Shown: piece after piece, positions 1 through 11,088 of the stretch
Numbering within the stretch: the first letter of the stretch is position 1
Layout of the letters: each line of letters starts with the position of its first letter
NCBI GenBank assembly: GCA_016808115.1
Contig: JAEQBH010000128.1
Coordinates: forward strand, 1,922,001 to 1,986,000
Length of the DNA: 64,000 nucleotides
Direction: 5' to 3'
Source of the DNA: Tetrastigma voinierianum
Taxonomy: Eukaryota; Streptophyta; Magnoliopsida; Vitales; Vitaceae
The notes under the pieces: generated by a model
Told to the model about the DNA's origin: nothing
Database searches by the model: none
What the model saw: the letters and a program-made list of their open reading frames with translations, nothing else
Position numbers and translations under genes: made by a program

Positions 1-1244
1 CTGTAGCAAAACTCTTTACTTAGTATAGTGGCTCTAAGTCGAACTCATGGATGGGTTTTTCTTTGCACAAATGACTAACGGTGAGGTTGATTTGGTGAAT
101 TAAATTTGGATTCGGGTTTTGTAAAAGCAGGGTGTTAGTTGTTCACGAGTTGAAACTAAAAATAACAAAAAATGTAAAATATAACTCCATGGCCCATCGA
201 GGGCTGCGGATGTAGGTTCTGGTCAGCGAGAGGTCCTCGAGGTCATTTCCTCGCGTTGGGCAGGATAACCTATAGTCATCTCCCGAACCGGATCTTCATT
301 TAGCTATAAAACCTAACCCAAAATAATTATCCTTTTGAAAATGGCATTCACTAGCCATTTATGTTCTCAGTCAGTTCAAACGAGTCTCCTTGACTCACAT
401 TACAATGGGTAATAAATGATAACTAATGAACATCACGAGATCTAGTAATAAGCATCAAGTGAGCACTAAAGATACGATGCGACCGTTCAACATGAATCGA
501 AGGGATCTACACCAGTTAAAAGGAGAACACATATGGCAGTGACTACCTGCGTGAAAAACAGGGGACCTCCAGTAGCCTCCAGATCGTGCGCCCAGCAGCC
601 TTCTGCTTCAAGGAGGAACGGGGTTTTAGTCGCTCATCCTCCGAGTTGTCATCCTCGGAGGGTGTTTGGCTGCCCTTGAAGTCAGAAAATGAGAGAAAAG
701 GGACGGCCCAGAGAAGAAACCAAGCGGGGCCCAGCTTCTCAGTCACCTCCAGATTGATTGAAAGTTTATATAGGCCAGAGACATATATACTCAAAACAAG
801 GGAAAATTACAAAAAAACTAAAACTAAAAGCTATTTACAAGAATAGAAATGGGAAGAAAGCGAAAAAAATTGGAACAAAAACAACAAGCGTGATAAGCGG
901 GGAGAAACGGTGGTGCAGGGATGAGCGTGCTTTGTTTGGAGGCATGAACGGTGATCGGGAAAAGCATTCCTGCAGTGGTCCATTGTTCTTCACTTTTTGC
1001 TCTTCTTTGGCCAGGATACGATCTGCGATGATAGGTTCAACTCGGGTTCTTCGTGTTTGAATTGACTCGATAATTTTGGCAAAATAGCTTGCAAAAACTA
1101 CAAAATTAGCCACAAAATATTTGATCGAGTAAGTAGTAGGGACCTTAATGTACAAATCGGGTTAATTAGAATGATTAGTACCGCAAAAAGCATTGAAACC
1201 TAAAATAAATAGAGTTTGAAATAGCACTTTTGGGCGCTAATCCA
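1..1244 (-). repeat. 3' LTR of the minus-strand gypsy element, truncated at the window start
   Basis: This copy aligns with 4410-5634 over its whole length. Near-identical blocks (for example 286-372 against 4681-4767) alternate with short divergent patches. The minus-strand start is TGGATTAGCGCC near 1244. A TATATA-rich stretch at 770-793 is a candidate minus-strand core promoter. By alignment with the other LTR about 55 bp are missing at the left. Confidence 0.85.
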
Positions 1245-1256
1245 CACCCCCAACTA
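1245..1256 (-). other. Polypurine tract of the minus-strand gypsy element
   Basis: The plus strand reads cacccccaacta, so the minus strand has a GTTGGGGGTG run directly before the LTR start. This is the position and composition expected of the plus-strand primer of gypsy elements. Confidence 0.7.
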
Positions 1257-3840
1257 CACATTTGCTAGTCCCTTAGCAATGAAAAGAAGAAGAAAGAGAG
1301 CATACAAACGATAACAAAATAATGTTCACAAAAATGGTATTTCAAAAAGGTTGTGAATGAGTAATCCCTAACCCTAAGTAAGAATCATCAAACCCTTGCC
1401 CAATAACTATCTTGAGAGAATGAATGCCATACAAAATTGAGTATCAAAAGAGCCTCATTCTTGGTGAATCAACTAGAGACTTCCACCAAAACCTAAGTGT
1501 TTGTTTGATCAGTTCTCAATAATAAACTCTTCTTGCACTTTCCCCCAACGAGCTCTTTGCTTGCACAACCTAGCATGCTAATCGACCCAAATAGATTAGG
1601 ACCCACTCTTATTCCACAACTCTTTTGTGTTGTAGGGTGCAATCTTGATGAGATCGACCTCACCAAAGTCCATGTAGCGGGGGATCTGGAAGTGACTCCC
1701 GACGATTAAGGCTTAGGGCACCAAGTCATAAGGATCTTTCGACCATAAACTCTTCAGGTTTCACCCCAGAATTCGAATGATTTCTAGACTCCAGCACCTA
1801 CAACTTGCTAAACTCCACCCATGTAGCGAGCACTAAGTCGGTGGCTCCCAACCAGTTGGCTTAGGGCACTGGGCTTTAAAGGCTTTCGCCATATACCCCT
1901 CGGACCGTGCTCAGATTTCAAGGCAAAGCGTTACAATTTTTCTTTTTTTTCTTTTTCTTTTATTTTTCTTTTTCTCTTCTTTTATTTTGGAAGATACATT
2001 GGCCTTCTATTCATGGGGGTCCTTAACCTATTACAGGTGGTCAACGAAACTAGGGTAGGTTATTGCAAGGCTTAGGAGGCTAGGCAATTTTTCAGGTTAT
2101 TGAAGAAACCTGATGTGCACAGTGTGTGGTTAGCTAAAGGTGGAAGAAAAATGGTCGAAAGCAACAAGAGTTCAACTTATTATCCACTCAACCAGGCATG
2201 GAACCAATCTAACATCAATAGAATTGGACAAAGTTTCAATTATTCAAACCACAAGATAAGCAGAACACAAAAAAATTTGGGTGCAAAATGGGTCCAATTT
2301 TTGAAAAAGTGAGTTGTATAGTATAACAGCTTCACAAAAAGGAAAACCAGCAAGCCATTGAACATCACAAAATGGGCTTGCTCAAAATAACAAAAACATA
2401 AATACTTGCCACTTCCTTCGCTAACTCTCCCCCCAACCAAATGTTTCATTGTCCGCAATGGGGCTCAGATTGGAAAGTTAGAGAAGAAAGTGCTACCTCC
2501 TTGATGAGATGTGCTCATTTTTGGATATGAGACTTTGCAAGATTTCCATCGATACCTTTTTCACTCCATTTGGGCTTCAAACAAACAAGTTAGGAGAAGA
2601 AAATAGAGGAAAAAAAGTGACCAGTTTGAGAATTTTTAAAATTACACCTTTATAATAATTTCAAAAGTGTTCTTTCTGACTATATTTGGATTCTACACTC
2701 TCTAATCTTTCCAACGGTACCAAAAACACCTAAAACGGAGTTTGATGAAAAGTTATGCTTAAAAACAAAAATATGAGGCAAAACAAAGAAGAGAGGCGAA
2801 ATTCTCGCCACAGCGAAAATTCCTCTTCGCTTCGATCTTCATTCCATTTCAAAATTTCACTCAACCGCAAAAATTATCACAAAAAAAAAAATTGCGTAAA
2901 AGTGAAAACAAGCTTAGAACAAAGATTAAACTTAAAAACAGAGAAAACTTAAAAGAAAATAACAAAGCAAATAAAATAAAATAAAATAAAGTAAAACATA
3001 ATAAAATAAAATAAAATAAAAGGTGAGTGAATCTCGAAGTTCACTCAAACCAGTTTCTTAAGCCTTGTTTGGTGGTGTTGGAGAAACTGGTGGAGCTTGT
3101 GGAATTGCTAAGGTCCAGGTGCTCTAAATCTGAACAAGCTTTTTGAACCATCCACTATGTCATGCAGTATAAGTAGCTGGTGATGTCTTTGATGTAGTGG
3201 CAAAGGTTTGGACTGTGGCCACTAACTTCCTAAAATTGTGCATAGGCAAGCAAGTGATGGCTGGCCCCGCTACGCCTCTCAAGTGTAAACCGTAAGGTGT
3301 GTATGCTGTGGATATGCAATGTTCGAATAGAGTGCTCCCGGCAAAGGTTATAGTGGGAAATGGATTCAAAACAAGCTCGTGGGCTCTTCCACTATTTCTT
3401 TTCCATCATTCTCCTCGCTTATAAAGGAAAGGATTTCTTCTTCTTCCCTTTGAAAAACACAATGAACACACATATCCGAGATTCATAAACTCCTTCGTGA
3501 CAATTCAATAAAATCTCTATAAGCCCCTCGGTGTGGCTGTTGTCGACACTGCCTCCTACCATGGTGTCACTTTGGCACTCTTCCTCCGTGGACATTTGCA
3601 AAGCAATCGATGAGGTTTTCAATGGAGTTCCTGCAAGTCATCCCATTTATGCTCAAAGTCATTTTTCAAATGATCTAATTTCTTTATTCAAATTGTCTTC
3701 CACAAGGATACCTCTCTTATTCAATGGCATTATCCCTGCCGCTCGCTCACAAAGTCATCCACTATCCGGTAAGGTCCAAAATGGCTTATTCAAATGAAGG
3801 ATTGACTGTGGGTGGCGAGGTGACCGAGGAGTTGAAGCAT
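1257..3840 (-). other. Non-coding internal region of the gypsy element
   Basis: No open frame with retroelement motifs is seen. Landmarks are a T/C-rich tract at 1937-1990 and an (AAAAT)n microsatellite at about 2967-3020. The short open frames scattered here show no recognisable domain. The region occupies the place where pol would lie, so pol has been lost or replaced. Confidence 0.6.
2967..3020. repeat. (AAAAT)n microsatellite
   Basis: Repeated aaaat/taaaa words with a few interruptions lie within the internal region of the gypsy element. Confidence 0.9.
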
Positions 3841-3841
3841 A

Positions 3842-4130
3842 TTATGAGGTGTTATGAGGTACGGAGGTCTCGTTCCCATGAGGAATTGTGGTGATTCCCC
3901 AACTATGGTTGTAAGTACTACCATATGGTGAACTCATCCATTGGTTTCTATAGTCTCTCATGGACCTATATTTATTTGGATTCCTCTCCACGGGTTGCTT
4001 ACTTTGCCATGGCTGGTTTTTGTAATCCCTCATGGACATATATGCACTAGGGTTACCCCCTACCACATGGCCGATCGATCAGTTCCTTCCCATCGGGTTC
4101 AAATTCAACCCGACAGAAACTCTATCCCAC
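3842..4130 (-). pseudogene. gag remnant of a gypsy retrotransposon
   Basis: A minus-strand frame of about 75 residues carries two related segments, MRDYKNQPW and MRDYRNQWM, followed by SPYGSTYNHSWG. This (MRDYRNPPW..P(Y)...YNPSWGNHPN) is a familiar signature of the C-terminal linker of gag in a widespread plant gypsy lineage, upstream of the zinc knuckle; the identification is from memory of the family. The frame is only a small part of a normal gag of several hundred residues. Downstream frames (3160-3830) are broken and carry no identifiable motif. It lies about 200 bp inside the 5' LTR, the right place and strand for gag. It is not functional. Confidence 0.7.
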
Positions 4131-4332
4131 CGAACACGAACCCCCGCAACAAGAACAGCAACACCAAACAAGGGAAAAAACAACTCTACCAAAAAAGGTA
4201 AAGTTAGCTAAAAACAAAATAAAATAAAACAAAATTAAACACACCGAACACTAAAAAGATATATATACAAGAAAATTACCGTAACTCGTGGATGATCACA
4301 AGTGTTCAACAGTCATTCGCGACTTAGCACCA

Positions 4333-4351
4333 TCCCCTGCAATCTACGCCA
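4333..4351 (-). other. Primer binding site, tRNA-Asp type, degenerate
   Basis: On the minus strand the sequence is TGGCGTAGATTGCAGGGGA, close to the common plant PBS TGGCGCCGTTGCCGGGGA. It starts two bases after the LTR end (CA at 4354-4355). Several mismatches show age. Confidence 0.7.
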
Positions 4352-4353
4352 TT

Positions 4354-5634
4354 TGATTCGTGCCATAGTAGGTGTTATGAATCAACAATATTTATAACCT
4401 AAATTCTCCTATCACAGCAAAGCTAACATAGAGCAGTGGCTCTGTGGTCGAACCGTGGATGGGTTTTCGCACAAAATGACTAACATTGAGGTTCAATTTG
4501 GTGAATTAAATTTGGATTTTTAGGTTTTGTAAAAACAGGGAGTGTTGGTTGTTCACAGGTTGAAACTAAAATAAGAAAAAAAATGGAAAATATAACTCAT
4601 TGCTGTCACATCGATGGCTCACAGAAGCCACCGAGGTCCCCTGGGTCATTTCCTAACCGCCGGAGGACGCACCTATAGTCATCTCCCGAACTGGATCTTC
4701 ATTTAGCTATAAAACCTAACCCAAAATAATTATCCTTTTGAAAATGGCATTCACTAGCCATTTATGTTCTCAATAATAAACCAGTCCTTGACTCACATTA
4801 CAATGGGTAATAAAATGATAAATCCAATGAACATCACGATCTAGTAATAAGCATCAAGTGAGCACTGTGATTACTGGGCACTCGACCATTCAACATGAAT
4901 CGAAGGGATCTACACCAATAAAAAGGAGAACACAGATGGCAAAGACTCACCGCGTGAAGTCAGGATCTCCGCAGCCTCCCACGTGCGCCCGCAGCCTCTT
5001 CGTCTGGGCTGAGGAACGGGTTTTAGCCGCTCATCCTCCGAGTTGTCATCCTCGGAGGGTGTTTGGCTGCCGAGAAAATGAGAGAAAATGGAGCAGCCGA
5101 GAAGAAGCCAAGCGGGAAAGCTGAAAGCTTCTCCCGTCACTTTATTGATTGATTGAAAGTTTGAATAGACTGAGACTTATATATGCTCAGAACAAGGGAA
5201 AATTACAAAAAAAAAAAACTAAAACTAAAAGCTATTACAAGGACAAAATGGGAAGAAACGAAAAATTGCAACAAAAACAACAAAAGCGTGAAATAGCAAG
5301 GAGAACAGCTGGCCGCAGGATGAACAAAGGTTTCACTGGAGGCATGAATGCTGTCATAGGAAAAGCATCTCGCAGCGGGTCCATTGTTCTCACTTTTGCT
5401 CTTCTTCCTTCTGATCTCGATATGCAACGGCTGAGTTCAACTCGGTTCTTCTCGTGTTTGAATCTGACTCGATAATTTTGGCCAAAAGAATGCAAAAACT
5501 ACAAAATTAGCTACAAAATGCGATTAGTAGAGTAGTAGGATCTTAATGCAAATCGGGTTAATTAATGATTAGTACACAAAAAGCACTCTGAAACCAAATA
5601 AATGGGGTTCAAAATAGCACTTTGGCACCAATCA
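4354..5634 (-). repeat. 5' LTR of the minus-strand gypsy element
   Basis: 1281 bp, bounded TG...CA on both strands (tttgattcg at the left, ccaatca at the right), paired with 1-1244. A minus-strand TATATAA-like box at 5177-5186 is a plausible core promoter about 450 bp inside the LTR. Confidence 0.85.
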
Positions 5635-5880
5635 CTAAAGGAGTTACTCTAACTCTCCTATCAGCGTTATTGGTGAGCGAGTGCCTCCACTCCTTACATC
5701 CGTGTCAGGTTTCAGACAGTTTCTAATGGCAAATGAGGCTCTGGCCATTCACGCTGTCTACCGGTCTTCAGATCCTCGAGGATCGCTTCGGCTCTGCCAG
5801 GTTCCCGAGTCGATACCATCGCCATCGTAAAGATCAACTTTATTTGTAAAGGAACCGTCGTTCCCATAGACGGCGCCAAC
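5635..5880 (-). mobile_element. Leader and primer site of a minus-strand Tat-type gypsy element, truncated
   Basis: On the minus strand the LTR end at 5881 is followed by TTGGCGCCGTCTATGGGAAC (5860-5879). This matches the junction typical of Tat/Athila elements (TGGCGCCGTCTGTGGGAA). The leader then runs to 5635, where the sequence changes abruptly to the LTR of the neighbouring element. A short frame beginning MAMVSTREPG opens at about 5828 on the minus strand but soon meets stops. The rest of this element would lie left of the window. Confidence 0.75.
5860..5879 (-). other. Tat-type primer binding site
   Basis: The minus strand reads TGGCGCCGTCTATGGGAAC directly after the LTR. One base differs from the usual Tat PBS block. 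Confidence 0.8.
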
Positions 5881-6515
5881 TGATGATGTTTTTTTTCTAA
5901 CCTGACCGAAATAAGCTGGCTGCAATCGCTCGCCTAACCTGAATCAAGCTGGGCTGGGTCGGTCCGCTTGCCTTCGACAAAGAGACTCCGCAAAACAAGA
6001 AAGTGAAGGAGGTGGTCTGCGAGGGCTTCCTTCGCTCAGGGCCACTTCGATGCTCAAGTCAGCCTCTCCATGAGAGAAAAGATAGATCGCTTTAGAGGGC
6101 GACGTTGCTCAAGGCATCTTTCATCGATGGGGTGGCTTGGTATTTATAGCACATGTCTCTCCCAATTGGATGGTGGCAAGGATTCTTTCCCATTTGATGG
6201 GATATTTTCTGCCTTTATCGTGATTGGATTAATAAGAGATAATGAAGGAGAAGTTATCGTGAATTATCCTTCTTCCCTCATTGGTGAGATTCAGTTAGAT
6301 TTACAGGATAAGTTGTTATAGGGAATTATCTTGTTTCCCTTAATGGTGAGATTTGATTCATTCCACCGGCATGGCTCTTCGGATTATCCCGCTATCGGGC
6401 CCCGGAGCGTAATGACCCAGCTCCGCTTTAGGCCGTGCCGGGGCCCGGCGGTCTAACTCGTCTACCTTTCCTCAGCTCGCGAGTAGCCCGCGCACCTATT
6501 TTTCAAACCCTATCA
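5881..6515 (-). repeat. 5' LTR of a Tat-type gypsy element
   Basis: 635 bp. On the minus strand it begins TGATAGGGTTTG and ends CATCATCA, and the PBS follows immediately. Inside, a minus-strand TATA box (GCTATAAATACC) is followed about 75 bp later by CTGACTTGAGCATCGAAGTG. That motif is recurrent around the R/U5 region of plant Tat LTRs, as I recall them. The flank beyond 6515 is AT-rich unrelated DNA. Confidence 0.8.
6141..6151 (-). promoter_or_regulatory. TATA box of the Tat LTR
   Basis: The plus strand reads tatttatagca, so the minus strand has GCTATAAATA, in a GC-richer setting and correctly placed upstream of the conserved GACTTGAGCATCG motif. Confidence 0.6.
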
Positions 6516-7067
6516 ATAATAATTAATTATGCAAAAAAAATCTTCAACTGCTCACAATCATACGACACAAGATTGTTTCAAACAATGAAACTTGTTCAAA
6601 AAATTACACTAATCACCTAATGCTCTAATAATAATTTTATGAATCACCTAATGCAATTTAAAAATAAAATTAGCAATTCAAAATGAAACATATTAAAAAT
6701 AAAAGAAAGACAAATTTTACAAATAATGAGAAGGATAACATGTAAGGAATTAGCATATATAGTATAAGACATTGTGCTAAATATTAAGCTCCCATGTAAT
6801 TATTGATCTAAATATTTTCAAGAAATCAATTTTTGTTTGTATTTGCAAAACAATTTAGAAACATAAAGAAAGAAAGAAAGAAGAAGTTAATTATGTGGTT
6901 TGAACAAGTAGTTTTCATGTGATAGCAAGAATAAGTTTCTATCGCTATCAGACCTGTCAACTACTCCAAATGCCTTTGAGAGTTCTGAGACATCACCAAA
7001 TTAACTATCAACTTTTTTTTAATCACGTAATAAAGATAAATAATTTATATATGTTGTCCACATCACT
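6516..7067. other. AT-rich intergenic DNA, no gene seen
   Basis: AT-rich sequence with short A- and T-runs and no recognisable coding, repeat or RNA motif. It ends at the target site of the solo LTR at 7073. Confidence 0.6.
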
Positions 7068-9052
7068 AAATTTGTGACGCCCCAAACCCGGGGGTCCGTT
7101 GACTACCCACAACTCATGCACATATGGTTGTCTGCCACCCGACGCCACTTCAGACAATCAAGGTAGTCCCTTTGTACGGGAGCTCCACCCATATACATCA
7201 CCTACATGAAACATGTCCCAAGCAGTCCAATATAATTACAACATGAGTAAAACGGTCACTTGGGCCCATAAACAGTACTCATAAATACATACCAAATATG
7301 AATCCAACTATATCCAATAGTTCTAAGAGGTCAAATTTTACTCTTATACAACATATATAAAAATTCAAAATTTAATACACATTTAGGCACATCACAAAAA
7401 TCAAAAGCCACAACTCTAGCTTTCTTCTAAAGTCAGTCTCTATGATGAGTCATCTCCCCGTGCGCTCCCTGTACCTGAAATAATAAATTCCCACGACTAT
7501 GAGCTATCGCTCGCAGAGGTGAATGGCCCCAAGGGCCACTTTCACCTGGGCAAAGGCAATGCTCCAAAAAATAAACACACATTCAAGCAAACGCACGATC
7601 CTACTTAAATGTCTACGACCAACTTGTAACCCCGAGTCCTCACCGACTCTACCACCCGCCTAAGCCACGTATGAGAATTATAGTTTTGTTAGCTCGGCAA
7701 CCTCCGATATGTATATATCAATCAGCGTCCGACGATTGATATATTATTTATTCCTGATCATCCTCCGATGAATATCACTGGGTCATTCGATCGATATTTT
7801 TAATTTGGACTACCCTCCGATAATTAACATTTTTAGACAACCCGATCCATTTTCAGACTCATCTCACGACTCACTCCTATAATCCTAGGATGTTCCAGTG
7901 CATATGGAATGCATGTATGCCAATTCCAATACAGTCTAATTCACATGCAAATATATACATGAATATATTCACATAAAAATTAAATCACACAATCATGTTA
8001 TGTAATTATCATCTCAACATCAAAATTAGCTCACTTAGGTTGAACATCAAACACAAGCAATTCGGGATTGAATTACTTGACTAAAACCCATATTTTCACA
8101 AATTATATTTCAGAACATCGGCTTCAGAACAAAGAAACCCTCGTTTACTGTTCCTATTAAACACAAATCATCGGTTCACTTTGTGAAACCGTATTTCTCA
8201 GCCATTTCCGGCCTCATACACACCCAAGCACACATTTTCACATAAATGCACAAACTAGGAACCCACATCAGCCCGTGGACCGTCATGGACTGTCCACATG
8301 GGTTTCAAAATCCAACATCTCGGTTCCATGCTTTGGAACCGATCAAACGGCCGTTCAAGGCCTCAACCAACCGAAACATTAACATAGTACTTAAACGAAG
8401 AATAAAACCCAAGTAGGGAGAAACCCTACTCCTCTCGAGTTCTGGAGAAAACTCCCAAATCCGGTACCCACGCGAAGCCCCACTCCGTAGAGCGCTCTCA
8501 TTTGTCCCGAATAATTCGACTATTGATCGGTCCTGTATTTCTCAGAGAGAAGGAAGACTCTCTTCACTATAACTTCTTAAGAAAATCAGCCACCTGACTT
8601 TTCTTTCCATCGCTTTTCTCTCTTCTTCCTTTGGAGAAGACAAGTCACTATTCCTATTTCATTTCTAATGGTTTCAAACAAATCCCAAAATGCTTATTAT
8701 GTCCCTTCATTTCCTGGGCTTTGACATCTCACACTACCGCCGTCCATTTTCATCATTTCTCTACCTACGCTACTTATGGCACATGAATTGTTATACGTGA
8801 CTCTCGTCAGATCGAAAACGCTTTATCGCACCAACTACGCCTGGTGCAGAAATTTTGACTGTCTCGGAATTTGATGAAATTTTACGTGCTAGTTAGATTT
8901 CCCCGCGAGACGACCTAACCCGCATAACCGCTTCGCCATCCGGGAGACCAGAGAATAAATTTCGGATTTTTAACCGAAATTACAATTTTGTAATCGAAAT
9001 TACGATTTTACCATTTTTCAAGAAATTGGAATTTCTCGGGTCTTACAAAATT
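7068..9052 (-). mobile_element. Solo LTR of a chromovirus-type gypsy element with perfect target duplication
   Basis: The LTR occupies 7073-9047 (1975 bp): TGTGACGCCCC at the left, CTCGGGTCTTACA at the right. It is flanked by identical 5-bp direct repeats AAATT (7068-7072 and 9048-9052). No internal region or second LTR is present, so it is the product of LTR-LTR recombination. Minus orientation follows from related copies where the polypurine side is on the right. Alternating 'cctccgat' and 'gattgatat' motifs at 7700-7840 are shared with the LTRs at 21260, 28160 and 32154, so it belongs to the same family group. Confidence 0.9.
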
Positions 9053-9107
9053 AACTATCAACTTTTAGTTTCAAAAGAAAAAAACTATCAACTTTTTGTT
9101 AATCACA

Positions 9108-9131
9108 TTATATATATATATATATATATAT
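9108..9131. repeat. (TA)n microsatellite
   Basis: About twelve TA units in an unbroken run. Confidence 0.95.
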
Positions 9132-9982
9132 GTAGCAAGGTGTGTTTAAGGCGTGTGTGTTTGCGCGCTCGTGTTTGTAAGGAGATATTCTCTTTTTAGC
9201 CTCATGACTTTGATATTATGGGTAACAAATTGGGTTCTAAGTGGATTTTGTGGGGTATTGGATAAAAAAACATTAGTCATGTAAAATTAAGCATTTCAAG
9301 TACTAAATCACATTTTGAGATTAAGTTATTCTTAATAGATTTTTTTTTGTTATTACATGTAGTATTTGGACTGAATGTGTACGAACTAAGCTAAGTTATT
9401 TAATTGTTTTTATTATACCTTACCTTGACACTATCACAAAATTAATAAAAACTGAAGAACAAAGATTCAAAAACAAATATCTAAGTCATTAACATCTTTT
9501 TCATTTTATGTTTCCCGTCAAAATATGTCTTAGTTATTTACAACTTACAAGCAATGTTCCCTTGAGTTTCTAAGCTCTTGAATGGCATTCTTAATAAGAT
9601 TAAAAATAGTGAAATATGGTAAAAGCTAGTTTTCATGATTTTCTGGTGACTTCTAAACATTAAATTTATTAAGGGATTAGCAAAGTAATAAACTAAATCT
9701 TTTAAACAAAACAACCTCACATCATATCACTCAAGCTATATAAATATCCATGTAATTAAAAAAATGACAATAATAAATATAAATAAGAAAAAGTAAGAAA
9801 TATGCCTTGACTATACATAATTTAAATGTGTTTCTTGAAAAAACTTAATTTATGAAAGACACTTAAAATTCAAAACCCTAAAACCAAAGACTTCATGCGT
9901 GATTCAAGTTAAATATTTTTACGAGAATAGTGGAAAAATATCTAGTATCATATATGTATGCACAAACGAATGGATAAAGTAA

Positions 9983-9988
<6 letters not shown>

Positions 9989-10037
<49 letters not shown>
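9989..10037. repeat. (TA)n microsatellite
   Basis: About 24 TA units in an unbroken run. Confidence 0.95.
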
Positions 10038-10039
<2 letters not shown>

Positions 10040-10370
10040 GAGATTTTTTTAACGTTTAATTTCTATAGATAAGAAAATCTGGAAAAAGAAGGTTTTTTCA
10101 AAGTTTTCTACGGATTAGAAAATCTAATAGAGAAAGGAAAAGAAAATATGAAAAAAGAAAGGAAATATGTAGCCAAAAGAAAAACATTCTCACTATAGTT
10201 CTGAATTTTTCATCATTTTCGATCTTGACTTGTCTTTTGCACAAAATTCCTCTTCTCTTTCTTCCCCAATTTTATCTCAAACCAGAGGAATGATAAATTT
10301 ATCGATCCAGCCCTAAAGCAATGGAATCCTAAGGATAAATAAAATCACTCAAATGCCGCAGCTTATTAAA

Positions 10371-11088
10371 GAAGATGAAAAACTATCCCTCAGGTTTGAA
10401 AAGGATGACAGTGGTTGAAGAGGAACCGAACCCGCGCAGATCGTTGGTTAGGAGAGCGTACGATAACCAAAGAGGGTTTCCGCTTAAGGTTAGACCACAT
10501 ATCAAGGAAATTCTATAAATAAATGAAAAATAGTTAACGAAGATCGTGCTGCGGATTTACCCCTCTTGCTGGTTTCTATCAGATGCCAATATGCTAATAT
10601 GGCGTGTCAATTTCTGGTAGAGGGAGTGAAGGCTCATTCAGTCTGGTGCTGAGTAAGGAGTGCGATTAGGACACCCACATGGAGTTGCTCTATGTCCACT
10701 ACTCACGATCGGAACCCAGTGGAGGGTTTCTTTGGCTGCCCCGCGGCGGTTGACCTCCCTCGACCCATCTAGGGTTTCGACATCGAGCAGAAGGCGGCTC
10801 CGCCGTCGTCGTCCAGAGCTGTAGGAAGCACAAGCAAGTGATATTCAAACAGTTGATGGAGGTGTTCAGGAGGGACGCCGCAATTCCGGTCCGGTTCTTC
10901 ATTTAAGCCGGAATATGATTGAATCGAATGTGAACCCACGAAACTAGCGGTTCAACGGCCAAGCCGGACAAACCGCCCAGTTTGGTTTGAACCAGGCGGT
11001 CCAAAGACGGCTTCTTAAATGCATGTTTAGCTCTCCTCCGCCATGTGTCTACTTTCAAGTGGCCAACACTATCCAATGACTTTTAATT
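10371..11088. other. Unclassified mixed-composition segment
   Basis: GC content rises at 10420-11000. A plus-strand ATG at 10693 opens MSTTHDRNPVEGFFGCPAAV and stops after 26 codons; no family is recognised. Near 10885-11015, paired motifs such as 'ccggtccggtt', 'aagccggacaaaccg' and 'ggtttgaaccagg' resemble the ends of small non-autonomous hAT-type elements. No clean terminal inverted repeat or target duplication was found, so no element is called. Confidence 0.35.

Larger units (their letters stand above)
1..5634 (-). mobile_element. Ty3/gypsy LTR retrotransposon, non-autonomous, minus strand (left edge cut by window)
   Basis: Two long direct repeats (1-1244 and 4354-5634) flank about 3.1 kb of internal DNA. 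Read on the minus strand, the right copy is the 5' LTR: it starts TGATTGGTGCC, ends CA at 4354, and is followed two bases on by a degenerate tRNA-Asp-type primer site. A G-rich polypurine tract (1245-1256) lies just before the left copy, the 3' LTR. The only coding trace is a gag shred next to the 5' LTR; no protease, RT or integrase is visible. This suits a gag-only or large non-autonomous derivative. It abuts the leader of a Tat element at 5635, which suggests nesting. Target duplications cannot be tested because the left end is outside the window. Confidence 0.85.
9053..10370. other. AT-rich intergenic DNA with two (TA)n tracts
   Basis: No gene is recognised. (TA)n microsatellites lie at 9108-9131 and 9989-10037. 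A segment near 9050-9100 partly repeats sequence at 6990-7030 ('aactatcaactttt', 'ttaatcac'), a small local duplication around the solo-LTR insertion site. Confidence 0.6.

Noticed and set aside
10885..11015. Possible small non-autonomous hAT (MITE) with 'ccggtccggtt'-type ends
   Set aside because: No matching terminal inverted repeat and no 8-bp target duplication could be found by eye.
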